Below are positions 18,677 through 27,406 of a stretch of 64,000 nucleotides of DNA, piece by piece. Origin of the DNA: Poindextera sp036272595 (GTDB taxonomy: Bacteria > Pseudomonadota > Alphaproteobacteria > Caulobacterales > Caulobacteraceae); contig DATAYM010000002.1 of the NCBI GenBank assembly GCA_036272595.1, positions 8,632 through 72,631 on the forward strand. The letters are read 5' to 3'. Under the pieces are notes generated by a model that was not told where the DNA came from, did not search any database, and was given only the letters and a program-made list of their open reading frames with translations. Every line of letters begins with the position of its first letter. The first letter of the stretch is position 1. Both the position numbers and the translations under genes were made by a program.

Positions 18677-19966
18677 GTGGCCATCACCGACGACATCATC
18701 CTCGCGACGCCGGTGGTGGAACCTGGATTGGTGGACATGTCGCCGGACCGGCTCGAGCGGCTCGCGGCATTCTTTCAGAGCCGCTACGTTGAACCGGGCA
18801 AGCTCCCTTGCGTTCAAATGCTCGTCGCAAGGCGAGGCGAGCTGGTCTACCGGGCCGAACTTGGCCGAATGAACCTTGAAGGGCCAAGCCCGCTTCGGCC
18901 AGACGCCATTTTCCGGCTGGCGTCGATGTCAAAGCCGATCACCAGCGTCGGCATGATGTTGCTTGTCGAGGAGGGCTTGGTCGCCCTCGACGACCGGGTC
19001 GACGCCATTCTTCCCGAATGGGCCGGCCAGGGCGTCTACGAAGCCGGCGACCTCGCGAGCGGTTTCCGCACGCACCCGCCCAAGCGCCCGATGCAGATCA
19101 TCGACCTGCTTCGCCATACCTCCGGCCTGACCTACGGTTTCCAGCAACGGAACAACGTCGATGCCGCCTACCGTCTGGTGAACACCGACACCATCGACCG
19201 GGCGGGCGGCGTGCGGGCGTTGGCTGGGGACTTGGCGCGCATACCGCTGGAGTTCTCGCCGGGCGAGATGTGGAACTATTCGATCTCGACCGATATTCTC
19301 GGCCACCTGATCGAGAGGCTCGCCGATCAGCCACTGGATGATTTCCTCGAGGCGAGGGTATTCCGCCCGCTGTCGATGAACGACACCGGATTCAGGGTTC
19401 CTCCCGCCAAGGCCGCCCGGCTGGTTTCATGCTATGGCCTGCAGCCAGACGGGACGATGGCTCCCTACGAGATTTCAGGACCCGACGCCTTCCTGCGCAA
19501 ACGAGAGATGTTGGCGGGTGGCGGCGGCATGGTCTCCACCGGCGAGGACTATCTGCGCTTCTGCCAAATGCTGGCCAATGGCGGCGTGCTCCAGGGCGTA
19601 CAGGTGCTGAGCCCGGTCACCGTCGACCTTATGCGGCGCAACCATCTTCCCGGTGGGACGGACATCCCAAGCTGCATGGCCGGTTCGTACAGCGAAGCTG
19701 CGACTTACGAAGGCATGGGGTTCGGTCTGGGCTTTTCGGTGGTCATGACCGCGGAAAAGCCCCTTACCCTCGGCAGCCAAGGCACCTATGGCTGGGGCGG
19801 CGCCACCAGCACCTTTTTTTGGATCGACCCTTCCGAGCAACTGATCGGCATCTTCCTCAGCCAGTTGGTTCCGTCCAACGCCTACCCAATCCATCGGCAG
19901 ATGCGCGCGCTCGTCTATTCGGCGCTCACCCGCTCGTACCGGGCGAACGCAGACAATCGAGGCTGA
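18677..19966 (+). CDS. Beta-lactamase-family serine hydrolase (class C/esterase type)
   Basis: A 429-residue penicillin-binding-protein-like hydrolase. The SxxK motif is S83-M-S-K86 (RLASMSKPITS), the second motif is Y201-S-I (WNYSIS) and HTSGL is present. The family includes class C beta-lactamases, esterases such as EstB and D-aminopeptidases; this sequence looks like the cytosolic esterase/amidohydrolase branch because no signal peptide is seen. GTG start with GGAG upstream. It converges on the GPH transporter, sharing a terminator hairpin. The substrate is unknown. Confidence 0.85.
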   Translation: MAITDDIILATPVVEPGLVDMSPDRLERLAAFFQSRYVEPGKLPCVQMLVARRGELVYRAELGRMNLEGPSPLRPDAIFRLASMSKPITSVGMMLLVEEGLVALDDRVDAILPEWAGQGVYEAGDLASGFRTHPPKRPMQIIDLLRHTSGLTYGFQQRNNVDAAYRLVNTDTIDRAGGVRALAGDLARIPLEFSPGEMWNYSISTDILGHLIERLADQPLDDFLEARVFRPLSMNDTGFRVPPAKAARLVSCYGLQPDGTMAPYEISGPDAFLRKREMLAGGGGMVSTGEDYLRFCQMLANGGVLQGVQVLSPVTVDLMRRNHLPGGTDIPSCMAGSYSEAATYEGMGFGLGFSVVMTAEKPLTLGSQGTYGWGGATSTFFWIDPSEQLIGIFLSQLVPSNAYPIHRQMRALVYSALTRSYRANADNRG

Positions 19967-19994
19967 GCCCTCCGCGGGACCGGCGGAGGGCTCA
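19964..19994. terminator. Bidirectional hairpin containing both convergent stop codons
   Basis: TGAGCCCTCCGC (19964-19975) and GCGGAGGGCTCA (19983-19994) form a perfect 12-base stem with a 7-base loop. The TGA of the serine hydrolase is the first three bases of the stem and the complement of the transporter's TGA is the last three. No clear U-tract follows in either direction. Confidence 0.6.
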
Positions 19995-21416
19995 GGCTTC
20001 AGCGGAAGCCTGCTCGCGCGCTTCGAGCCGCGCCAAGCCGCGGACGATAACCCCGTGCCGCCGCGCGTCGATCGGAAAGATCAGGAACATCACGCCGGCG
20101 AAAACGTAAAAAACCACCGGCCCGAAACAATAGATGCGTTTTAGGCTTTCCAGGGCCGCCGCCGCATTGTGGCCGCTGGCTGAGAACCCGAGATAGCCGA
20201 GCAGGGGCAGGGTGATCCCGATGCCCAGGGCTGGCGCGACCTTTTGCGCGAACGACCACACGCCCCAATAGATGCCGCCGCGCGCCTGCCGGTTCATCAG
20301 GGTGTCGTAGTCGATGACGTCGCCGATGATGCCGAGCGGAAGCGTCGACAGTCCGGAACTGGCGGCCCCGAGCAGTCCTAGCAGCACCACGTAATAGGCG
20401 CCGTCGCCGGGTCTGAGGAAGGGGGTAACGCCGCCATACAGCAACATGGACAGGAAGATGGACAGGGCGGTGGCCCGGTGTTTTCCGATTCGATGGCTGA
20501 TCTTCAGCCAGAGCGGCACGGCGCCGATGGTGGTGACGGCAAGCAGGAGCAGCGAGACGCCCACCAAGGTCGGCGCTTTCAGGTACCAGTTGATATAGAA
20601 AACCATGGTCGCGCCGGCGACGCTGCTGCCAACGCTCATGACCACGAAGGTCAGGCAGAATAGCCGGAAGGGCTTGTTTCGGATCAGGCCGGCGATCGAC
20701 GAGGGCCAATCGACGCGCGGCTGCAGGCGCGTTGGGGGCTCCGGAACGAAGCGGGTGGCGATGAGCACCGCCAGCGGCGTGATGACGATGATCACCCAGC
20801 CCATGATGCCCATGGTGAAGCGGTCGACGCCGTGGCCCTCGGCGCCGGTGATGGCCGGGATGGCCGCGGCGACCAGGCCGCCGATGACACCGGCCGCCTC
20901 GCGGACTCCGGCCAGCCGGGCGCGGCCGTGATAGGTGGGGACGATCTCCGTGCCCCAGGCGGAATAGGGCAGGCCGACGGTCGAGCCGCCGGCGTAGATC
21001 ACGAAGGAGGCAAACAGCAGGTACCAGCCATTTGGCCGGAAGGGCGGCATGAACAGCAGCGCCGCCCCCGCCATCAGGATCGGCGTACCGAGCCACATCC
21101 ATAGTTTGCGGCGGCCGAACCGTGAGCGGGTCGCATCCGACCACTTGCCGATCATCGGATCGAGCACGACATCGGCCAAGCGCGAGGCGAGCAGGAAACC
21201 CCCGATGGCGCCAAGACCGATCCCCATGGTTCCCGCATAGTATGTGGGCAGCAGCAGCGAGACGGGAAGGAACAGGAAGGAGATCGACAGCGAGGGTAGG
21301 GCGTAAGTGATCAGCAACAGGAAGGGGAGCTCGGCGGTCTTGCCGTCGCCTGGCCGAGCCGCCGCACGAACTGGTATCGCCGGCGCAAGAGTCTCCGAGC
21401 CGATATCCAGGTTCAT
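19992..21416 (-). CDS. GPH-family cation symporter (MFS, MelB-like)
   Basis: A 474-residue inner-membrane transporter with about twelve hydrophobic segments. The GPH signature appears as DVVLDPMIGKWSD followed by TRSRFGRRKLW, and GDVIDYD in the second half. GPH proteins carry glycosides, pentosides or glucuronides with Na+ or H+. It is closely similar to the transporter at 50518-51930. The TonB receptor lies upstream on the same strand, so the pair could form a path from outer membrane to cytoplasm. The substrate need not be a sugar, given the lack of glycosidases here. Confidence 0.88.
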   Translation of the reverse strand: MNLDIGSETLAPAIPVRAAARPGDGKTAELPFLLLITYALPSLSISFLFLPVSLLLPTYYAGTMGIGLGAIGGFLLASRLADVVLDPMIGKWSDATRSRFGRRKLWMWLGTPILMAGAALLFMPPFRPNGWYLLFASFVIYAGGSTVGLPYSAWGTEIVPTYHGRARLAGVREAAGVIGGLVAAAIPAITGAEGHGVDRFTMGIMGWVIIVITPLAVLIATRFVPEPPTRLQPRVDWPSSIAGLIRNKPFRLFCLTFVVMSVGSSVAGATMVFYINWYLKAPTLVGVSLLLLAVTTIGAVPLWLKISHRIGKHRATALSIFLSMLLYGGVTPFLRPGDGAYYVVLLGLLGAASSGLSTLPLGIIGDVIDYDTLMNRQARGGIYWGVWSFAQKVAPALGIGITLPLLGYLGFSASGHNAAAALESLKRIYCFGPVVFYVFAGVMFLIFPIDARRHGVIVRGLARLEAREQASAEA

Positions 21417-21509
21417 CGTCTTGCTCGCCTGAGTGACATCGTCGACCGCTCCGGCCGCATCAGCTATGGCGTGACGCGAGTTCTAAGCGCCACGCCGGCC
21501 AGACCCAGC

Positions 21510-23786
21510 CTAGTGTTTCAGCACCAGTTCCACCCCGAAGAGGCGGGGAAAGTTGACCGCACGCGCTGTCAGCGGAAGCGAAACATAGCCGCCGCTCAGG
21601 ACGAAGGCGTCGGTGAGGTTCTTGCCCCAGAGATAGACGCCCCATTGACCGTCGTCCGACTCAACCCCGAGCCGGGCGTTCAGATAGGTATAGGGCTTGG
21701 TCTCGAACCCGGGGCTGTTGTTGGGGTCCTCGAAGTAGGAGTCGGTGTGGAAGATTTCGACGCGGGCCATGCCGGAGATCCCAGGCCGAAACTCGAGTTC
21801 ATGCTCGTACTGGGCGGCGAAAGTGCCGTCCCAGTCGGGTGCGTTGGCGATCTTGTGACCGGTGAAATTCAGCCCCGCGCCCGCGTCCGGGAAACTGAGA
21901 TAGTTCCCCCTGAGCAGGCCGATGTTCGCGGTCAGGTCCAGACCCGGAAGGGGCCTGGCGTCGGCCTCGATCTCCGCGCCGTAGATGCGCGCCTTGGCCG
22001 CGTTTTCGACGGTGAACCCGAGCACCGCGATGTTCTCGACGATCTCCTGCTTGTTCGTATAGTTGTCGTAGAAGGCGGCGATGTCCACCGACAGGCGATG
22101 GTCGAACCACGTCGACTTGAACCCGGCCTCGTAGTTGTCGAGGAATTCCGGCTTGAAACCGAGCGAGAGCTTCGGGTTGAACGGCGGGGTGATGACATAG
22201 GCGTTGAAGCCTCCCGCCTTATAGCCCCGGCTGTACTTGATGTAGGCAACCGCATCGGGCGTGAATTTGAATGAGAGACTGGCGTCGTAAGTGGGTACGC
22301 CTTCCGAGATCGTATCCGTCCTCGGTGGAATATGGGCCAGCAGGAAGGAGCCGATACTCAGCGCATTATGCGTGGTCTGCAGCTGCGAGAAGTGCAGCGT
22401 CTTGTCGTCCTGGGTATAACGAGCCCCTGCTGTCAGCACCAAGCGCGGCGTAAAGCTGTAGGTGACCGACGCGAACCCGGCATAGCTGTTCTCGATGACA
22501 TTGGCCTTGGCGAGTGTCGCATCGTCGTAGCCGTGCGGAAGCGGCGGCAATCCCAGTAGCAGCGAGGGAAACTGGTCCAGGAAGTGCGTGGTGAAGGTGT
22601 CGTGGAGATCCTCGTGGTAGTAATATCCCCCGACGATCCATTGGAACGGTCCCGGATCGCTCGACGTCAGCCGCACTTCCTGGTTGAACTGGTTGGCGTC
22701 GTCCGTGTTGTTCTGTGCGTCCTCGCTGAGGGACGATCCGTCCGAATCGTAGGCGTATCTGCTGGTGTAGCCGCGGTATGCGGTGATCGAGGTCAGCTTG
22801 GCGTCCGGAAAATCATAGGTGATCCGCGCCGAGGCGCCGCCAACGGTCCGCCGCCCGAGTTCGGGGGAGTTCACCGCCTCGGTCCGGGTCCTCGGATTGA
22901 AGGGCGCGTAGGTGCTGTAGGGCGGTCCAAGCAGTTTGAAGGCGCTGTAGTCGGTGGTCAGCTCGCTTTCGCTGTCGCTTTCTTGCAGGTAGTCGGCGCT
23001 GAAGTCGAAGCTCAACCGCGGCGTTGCGTCGTAGATGGCCCGGGCGCGGACGCCCGCGGCGTTGTCATAGTTCAGATGCTGGCCGTTAAAGGCGTTCAGA
23101 ATGTCGCCGTCGCGATGCTTGTAGAGGCCGTTAAGCGAAATCCTGAGATTGTCGCCTCCCACCGGGCCGCTGACCGTGCCGCATAGCTGGCCGAAGTTGA
23201 GGTTGCCGTACTGTCCGTCGAGCGTGGCGTGAAACTGGTGGCTCGGCGCCTCGGTCGCGATGTTGACCGCCCCGGCGATGGTGTTTTTTCCATAGAGGGT
23301 GCTTTGCGGTCCGCGAAGCACCTCGATCTGCTGGATTCCGCACAGCGGTACGTTCTCGGCGCGCTCGCGGCCCTGGTACACCTCGTCCACATAGAGCGTC
23401 GCCGCCGGCGCGAAGCCGGGATTGCCGCCGCTGGCCGATCCGACCCCGCGAATCGTTATGTTCGGGAACAGCGAGCTGCCGCTCATCAGGACGTTGGGAA
23501 CCTGCTGGGCGATATCGGACACCGCGATCAGGTGGCGGTCCTGAATTTCCTTTACGGTGATGGCCGAGACGGACGCCGGCACGTCGATCAGGCGTTGGGC
23601 GCGTTTCTCCGCCGTGACGATCACCTGGCCGTCCTCCGCGTCCCGCGCCGCCTGCTGGGCGCCGGCCGGACTGGCCTGGCCCGCGCCGACCTGGGCGTGG
23701 CTGATCGCGGGCGAGAGCAAGGGGAGCATCGAAACCAGTGAAAACAGCAGATGCTTTGCGCCAAAGGCAGTTCGACCGATTCTCAT
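21510..23786 (-). CDS. TonB-dependent outer-membrane receptor
   Basis: A 758-residue receptor from the ATG at 23786, which gives a good signal peptide (AKHLLFSLVSMLPLLSPAISHAQ). The plug begins with a VIVTAEKRAQR TonB-box-like stretch and contains LRGPQSTLYGKNTIAGAVN. The C-terminal beta-barrel ends in an aromatic-rich strand (FPRLFGVELVLKH). This type is abundant in sphingomonads and caulobacters and often imports plant or xenobiotic compounds, not only iron chelates. Divergent from a GntR regulator, with a repeated TTGACTTTTGATCA between them. Confidence 0.93.
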   Translation of the reverse strand: MRIGRTAFGAKHLLFSLVSMLPLLSPAISHAQVGAGQASPAGAQQAARDAEDGQVIVTAEKRAQRLIDVPASVSAITVKEIQDRHLIAVSDIAQQVPNVLMSGSSLFPNITIRGVGSASGGNPGFAPAATLYVDEVYQGRERAENVPLCGIQQIEVLRGPQSTLYGKNTIAGAVNIATEAPSHQFHATLDGQYGNLNFGQLCGTVSGPVGGDNLRISLNGLYKHRDGDILNAFNGQHLNYDNAAGVRARAIYDATPRLSFDFSADYLQESDSESELTTDYSAFKLLGPPYSTYAPFNPRTRTEAVNSPELGRRTVGGASARITYDFPDAKLTSITAYRGYTSRYAYDSDGSSLSEDAQNNTDDANQFNQEVRLTSSDPGPFQWIVGGYYYHEDLHDTFTTHFLDQFPSLLLGLPPLPHGYDDATLAKANVIENSYAGFASVTYSFTPRLVLTAGARYTQDDKTLHFSQLQTTHNALSIGSFLLAHIPPRTDTISEGVPTYDASLSFKFTPDAVAYIKYSRGYKAGGFNAYVITPPFNPKLSLGFKPEFLDNYEAGFKSTWFDHRLSVDIAAFYDNYTNKQEIVENIAVLGFTVENAAKARIYGAEIEADARPLPGLDLTANIGLLRGNYLSFPDAGAGLNFTGHKIANAPDWDGTFAAQYEHELEFRPGISGMARVEIFHTDSYFEDPNNSPGFETKPYTYLNARLGVESDDGQWGVYLWGKNLTDAFVLSGGYVSLPLTARAVNFPRLFGVELVLKH

Positions 23787-23844
23787 TTCCAAGTTCCCCC
23801 TGTTCCAGCGACCGCTCCGCTGCAGGGGCCGAATGCCCTGCATT

Positions 23845-23880
23845 TTGACTTTTGATCAAAGCGTCGTTGACTTTTGATCA
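23845..23880. promoter_or_regulatory. 14-base direct repeat, candidate GntR operator
   Basis: TTGACTTTTGATCA occurs exactly at 23845-23858 and 23867-23880, 22 bases apart (about two helical turns). The first copy extends into a perfect 10-base palindrome TTTGATCAAA (23851-23860). It lies in the divergent gap between the TonB receptor and the GntR gene, where an autoregulated operator is expected. Confidence 0.55.
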
Positions 23881-23929
23881 CGAACTTCCGACATCTGCAA
23901 GTGGGCTTCGAGGAGCCCGGGAGGACGAG

Positions 23930-24655
23930 ATGCCAGCGCCAATTGAACTCCGCGCCCGCGAACCGCGGGGGGACGCCAAGCCTGATGGCGCCCAGTCGCC
24001 TCTTTTGCCGGTGGCGCGGCTGACGCTCCTAGACCAGGTGCACGCCCAGCTTCGGCAGGCGATCATGTCCGGCCGGTTCAGACCCGGACAGGCCTTGACC
24101 TTGCGTTCGGTCGCCGAGGCGCTTGGCGTGAGCCACATGCCTGTGCGCGGCGCCCTGCACCGTCTGGAGGCGGAAGGGGCGCTCGGGGCGCCGACCGGCC
24201 GGGGCACGTTGCTGGTTCCCGAACTTCGCGTGTCTGACCTGGAGGAGATCCGCGACATTCGCGTCGAACTCGAAGGCCTCGCCGCGGCAAGGGCGGCGGC
24301 GATCATCACGCCGGAGGAACTCGCCGCAGTCGCCGCGCAGGTGCAGCTGATGCAGAAGGCCGCCGTCGCCGGCGACCTGGAAGCCTACATCCTTGAGAAC
24401 TGGGCCTTCCATACGGCCGTCTATCGGGCCAGTCACCTGAGCAAGCTGCTCGGCTTGATCGAGGGGCTGTGGCTGCGCATCGGTCCCTATGTCGGGCTGA
24501 TGATGCCTGATCGTGAGGCGATGATCGCCTCGATGCCCAACCACCATGACGTGTACGCCGCACTGGAGCGAGGCGATGCTCCGGCGGCGCGCCAGAGCAT
24601 AGCGGCAGACATCGTCGAATCGGCCGAGTCCCTGGCCAGGGTGCTTGGCGCTTAG
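23930..24655 (+). CDS. GntR/FCD-family transcriptional regulator
   Basis: A 241-residue protein from the ATG at 23930, which has a strong GGGAGGACGAG site; the frame is open upstream but would cover the putative operator. The N-terminal winged helix is LLDQVHAQLRQAIMSGRFRPGQALTLRSVAEALGVS...VRGALHRLEAEG and the C-terminal part is an all-helical FCD ligand domain (ENWAFHTAVYRAS). FCD regulators usually bind organic acids. It precedes the kinase-carboxylase-aminotransferase operon by 77 bases and faces the TonB receptor, so it may control both. Confidence 0.9.
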   Translation: MPAPIELRAREPRGDAKPDGAQSPLLPVARLTLLDQVHAQLRQAIMSGRFRPGQALTLRSVAEALGVSHMPVRGALHRLEAEGALGAPTGRGTLLVPELRVSDLEEIRDIRVELEGLAAARAAAIITPEELAAVAAQVQLMQKAAVAGDLEAYILENWAFHTAVYRASHLSKLLGLIEGLWLRIGPYVGLMMPDREAMIASMPNHHDVYAALERGDAPAARQSIAADIVESAESLARVLGA

Positions 24656-24732
24656 CGGAACGGACCACCGATCGTGAGTGACCTTTGCTGCGCGCCGCGC
24701 GAGACCCCCTTGCAAGAACTGGGAAATGCCGA

Positions 24733-25788
24733 ATGGCGCAATCCGACCCGCCTGCGGTCAGCTCCTCGCTGATGACGGAGCCGCCGGCGATCCTGGAGGC
24801 CAAGGCCGCCGCCTTGGCGCATGCGCACTTCGGCGTCCTCGGCCGCGCGAGGCTGCTGGGCGGCGAGCGTGACGAGAATTTCCTGATCGCGGCCGAGTCC
24901 GGCGACTTCGTGCTGAAGGTGGCCAATGCGGCCGAAGACCGCGACGTCATCGATTTCCAGGCCGGCGCGCTCGTTCATCTGGAGTTGACGGATCCGACAA
25001 TTCCAGTTCCGCGGGTCGTGCGGACGGCGGATGGCGACGTAAGCGCCGCCATCACGGACGATGTCGGCGCCGCGCGGATCCTTCGGCTGGTGAGCTATAT
25101 CCCCGGCAGCCTGGCGATGGACGCGGCGCCCTCGGCGGCGCTGCGCACGCAGATCGGGCTTATGCTGGGACGCCTCGATCGGGGTTTGGCCGGATACCGT
25201 CATTCGGCTTCAAGGCACGAACTCTCATGGGATCTCAGCCGGGCCGGTGGTTTGCGCCCTCTGCTCGGGGACGTCGCTGACGAGGCGACCCGGGCGCGGG
25301 TGGAGCGAGCACTCGACCAGTTCGAACGATCGGCTCCCGCCTTGCCCGGGTTGCGCGCACAGGTGATCCACAACGATTTCAGCCTGTTCAACATCCTTGT
25401 CGGCCACGCGGATCCGGCCAAGGTTGTCGGCGTGATCGACTTCGGCGACATGATCGAGGCGCCCCTGATCAACGAGGTGGCCATCGCCATGTCGTATCAC
25501 GCCGGCGCGCACCCGGACCCGCTGGTCCCGCTTGAGGAGATACTGCGCGCCTACGGTTCGATCGTGCCCTTGTCGCCCGAAGAGACCGACCTGTTGCCCG
25601 ACCTGGTGGCCATGCGGCTGGCGCAGACCGTGCTCATCACCGAATGGAGGGCGCGGCGCTATCCGGAGAACCGAGCCTACATCCTGAAGAACCATCCGGC
25701 CGCGACCCTTGGCCTGGCCCGCCTGGCCGAGGCGCCGCGCGCGCTGGCGCAACAGCGCTTTCGGCGCGCGGTCGCACCGGTTGCATGA
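24733..25788 (+). CDS. Hydroxylysine-kinase-like phosphotransferase (APH/choline-kinase fold)
   Basis: A 351-residue kinase. The catalytic loop is H213-N-D215-x4-N220 (IHNDFSLFN) and the metal aspartate is D236 in VIDFGDM. GGERDENFLI and FVLKV correspond to the ATP-binding lobe. By eye it resembles human HYKK (5-hydroxylysine kinase) more than aminoglycoside kinases, especially around LSWDL, DFGDM and YPENRAYI. It probably phosphorylates the hydroxyl of an amino alcohol. An AGXT2L-type phospho-lyase is encoded at the end of the same operon. ATG 24733 is preferred; 24772 is possible. The exact substrate is inferred. Confidence 0.75.
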   Translation: MAQSDPPAVSSSLMTEPPAILEAKAAALAHAHFGVLGRARLLGGERDENFLIAAESGDFVLKVANAAEDRDVIDFQAGALVHLELTDPTIPVPRVVRTADGDVSAAITDDVGAARILRLVSYIPGSLAMDAAPSAALRTQIGLMLGRLDRGLAGYRHSASRHELSWDLSRAGGLRPLLGDVADEATRARVERALDQFERSAPALPGLRAQVIHNDFSLFNILVGHADPAKVVGVIDFGDMIEAPLINEVAIAMSYHAGAHPDPLVPLEEILRAYGSIVPLSPEETDLLPDLVAMRLAQTVLITEWRARRYPENRAYILKNHPAATLGLARLAEAPRALAQQRFRRAVAPVA

Positions 25789-25795
25789 GAACGCC

Positions 25796-27406
25796 ATGAC
25801 CAAAGCGATCGAGACCACGCTGCCGACCCTGTTGCGCCAGCGCGCCGTCGAAACCCCCGATCGTCTCTACGCGGTCGACATCGACGATCGCAGGCTTTCC
25901 TACGCGGAGACCGCGGCGCTGATGGATCGTTGGGGCGCCGCCTTCGGGCGCGTCGGGGTCGGCCGAGGCGACATCGTCGCCACCATGCAACTGAACACCA
26001 TCGAGGCGATGGCTGGATGGCTCGGCCTGGTCTCGATCGGCGCGGTCGAGGCGCCGCTGAACACCGATTACCGCGGCGCGCTGCTGTCGCACGCGCTCAA
26101 CACGACCGAAGCCACGACCATGGTGCTCGACGCCCAGTACCTCGATCGCGTCATCGAGGTGGCGGCCGAACTGCCTCACCTCAAGCGCCTCATCCTGCTG
26201 AACCTCGAACAGCCGGCCGCGAACCTGCCGTTCGAGTGTGTCCCGGCGGCGGCGTTTCTCGGCTCCGACGCGCCCGAGCCCGGCCGTTTCGAAGCGTCGC
26301 CCTGGGATATCGCCGCCATCCTGTTCACCTCAGGCACGACGGGTCCTTCAAAGGCCGTGCAACTGCCCTGGAGGCAGATCTACGCCACCACGGTCGCAAC
26401 CCTGCCGATTGATGATCTCGGCCCCGAGGATGTGATCTTCAACGCCGGGCCGACCTATCACGTCGGGGCCAAGGTCTTTCCCTTCCTCGCCGCCCTGATC
26501 GGCGGCCGTCACGTCATCCGTCCGTTCATCAGCGAATCGCGCATGCCCGACGAGTATCGCAAGTTCGGCGTGACCACCTGTTTCTACCCGCCGCTGTCCT
26601 GGCTGGACGAGCCGCCGCGCCCCGACGACGCCGATTGCGCCCTGCGCAACCTGCTGCTGCCGCTGGCCGTGCCGCGGATGGCCGAGTTCAAGGCGAGGTT
26701 TGGCTGCCGCACCTACAGTCTCTACAACATGACCGAACTGAGCTGTCCGATCGCCGACCCGGACTGGGACGTCGGCCGGGTCAATGCCGAGGGCCTGTTC
26801 AGCTGCGGCGTCGTGCGGCCCGGCTTTCCGGGCTACGAGGCCCGCCTCGTCGATGAATGGGACCAGCCGGTCCCCCCGGGCGTGGTCGGCGAACTGGTGG
26901 TGCGCACGTCAGAGCCGTGGGCGATCAATGCGGGCTACCTGAACAATCCGAAGGAAACCGCCGCCGCCTGGCGAAATGGCTGGTTTCATACCGGCGACGC
27001 CTTCAGCCGCGACGAAGAGGGTTATTTCTATTTCCGCGACCGGATCAAGGATTGCATCCGTCGGCGCGCCGAGAACATCTCGAGCTTCGAGGTGGAGGCC
27101 GGCGTCAGGCGCCATCCCGAGGTCGCCGATTGCGCGGCGGTGGCTCAGAAACAGACGAACCAGGCCGCCGCCGACGAGGAGATCAGGTTGATTGTTGTGC
27201 GCGCGCCGGGCTCCGCGTTGGACGCCGAGTCGCTGGTCCGCTGGCTCATACCGCGCACGCCGCGCTTCATGATCCCGCGCTACGTCGAATTCATCGACGC
27301 GCTGCCTCGCACGCCGACCCTGAAGGTTCAGAAAGCCCAGCTTCGCAACCGGCCGCTGCAGGGCGTCTGGGACCGCGAACAAGCCGGAATCGAGCTTCCG
27401 CGCTGA
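25796..27406 (+). CDS. AMP-binding acyl-CoA ligase (CaiC-like)
   Basis: A 536-residue adenylate-forming ligase with the P-loop LFTSGTTGPSKAV, the YNMTE motif, GWFHTGDAF and RDRIKDCIRRRAENIS. The GAPTYHVG-type middle region and RRRAENISSFEVE tail resemble crotonobetaine/carnitine-CoA ligases more than long-chain fatty-acid ligases. It uses ATP and CoA to activate a carboxylic acid. Seven bases follow the kinase gene, and its stop overlaps the carboxylase start by one base, so it likely makes the acyl-CoA that the carboxylase uses. Confidence 0.85.
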   Translation: MTKAIETTLPTLLRQRAVETPDRLYAVDIDDRRLSYAETAALMDRWGAAFGRVGVGRGDIVATMQLNTIEAMAGWLGLVSIGAVEAPLNTDYRGALLSHALNTTEATTMVLDAQYLDRVIEVAAELPHLKRLILLNLEQPAANLPFECVPAAAFLGSDAPEPGRFEASPWDIAAILFTSGTTGPSKAVQLPWRQIYATTVATLPIDDLGPEDVIFNAGPTYHVGAKVFPFLAALIGGRHVIRPFISESRMPDEYRKFGVTTCFYPPLSWLDEPPRPDDADCALRNLLLPLAVPRMAEFKARFGCRTYSLYNMTELSCPIADPDWDVGRVNAEGLFSCGVVRPGFPGYEARLVDEWDQPVPPGVVGELVVRTSEPWAINAGYLNNPKETAAAWRNGWFHTGDAFSRDEEGYFYFRDRIKDCIRRRAENISSFEVEAGVRRHPEVADCAAVAQKQTNQAAADEEIRLIVVRAPGSALDAESLVRWLIPRTPRFMIPRYVEFIDALPRTPTLKVQKAQLRNRPLQGVWDREQAGIELPR

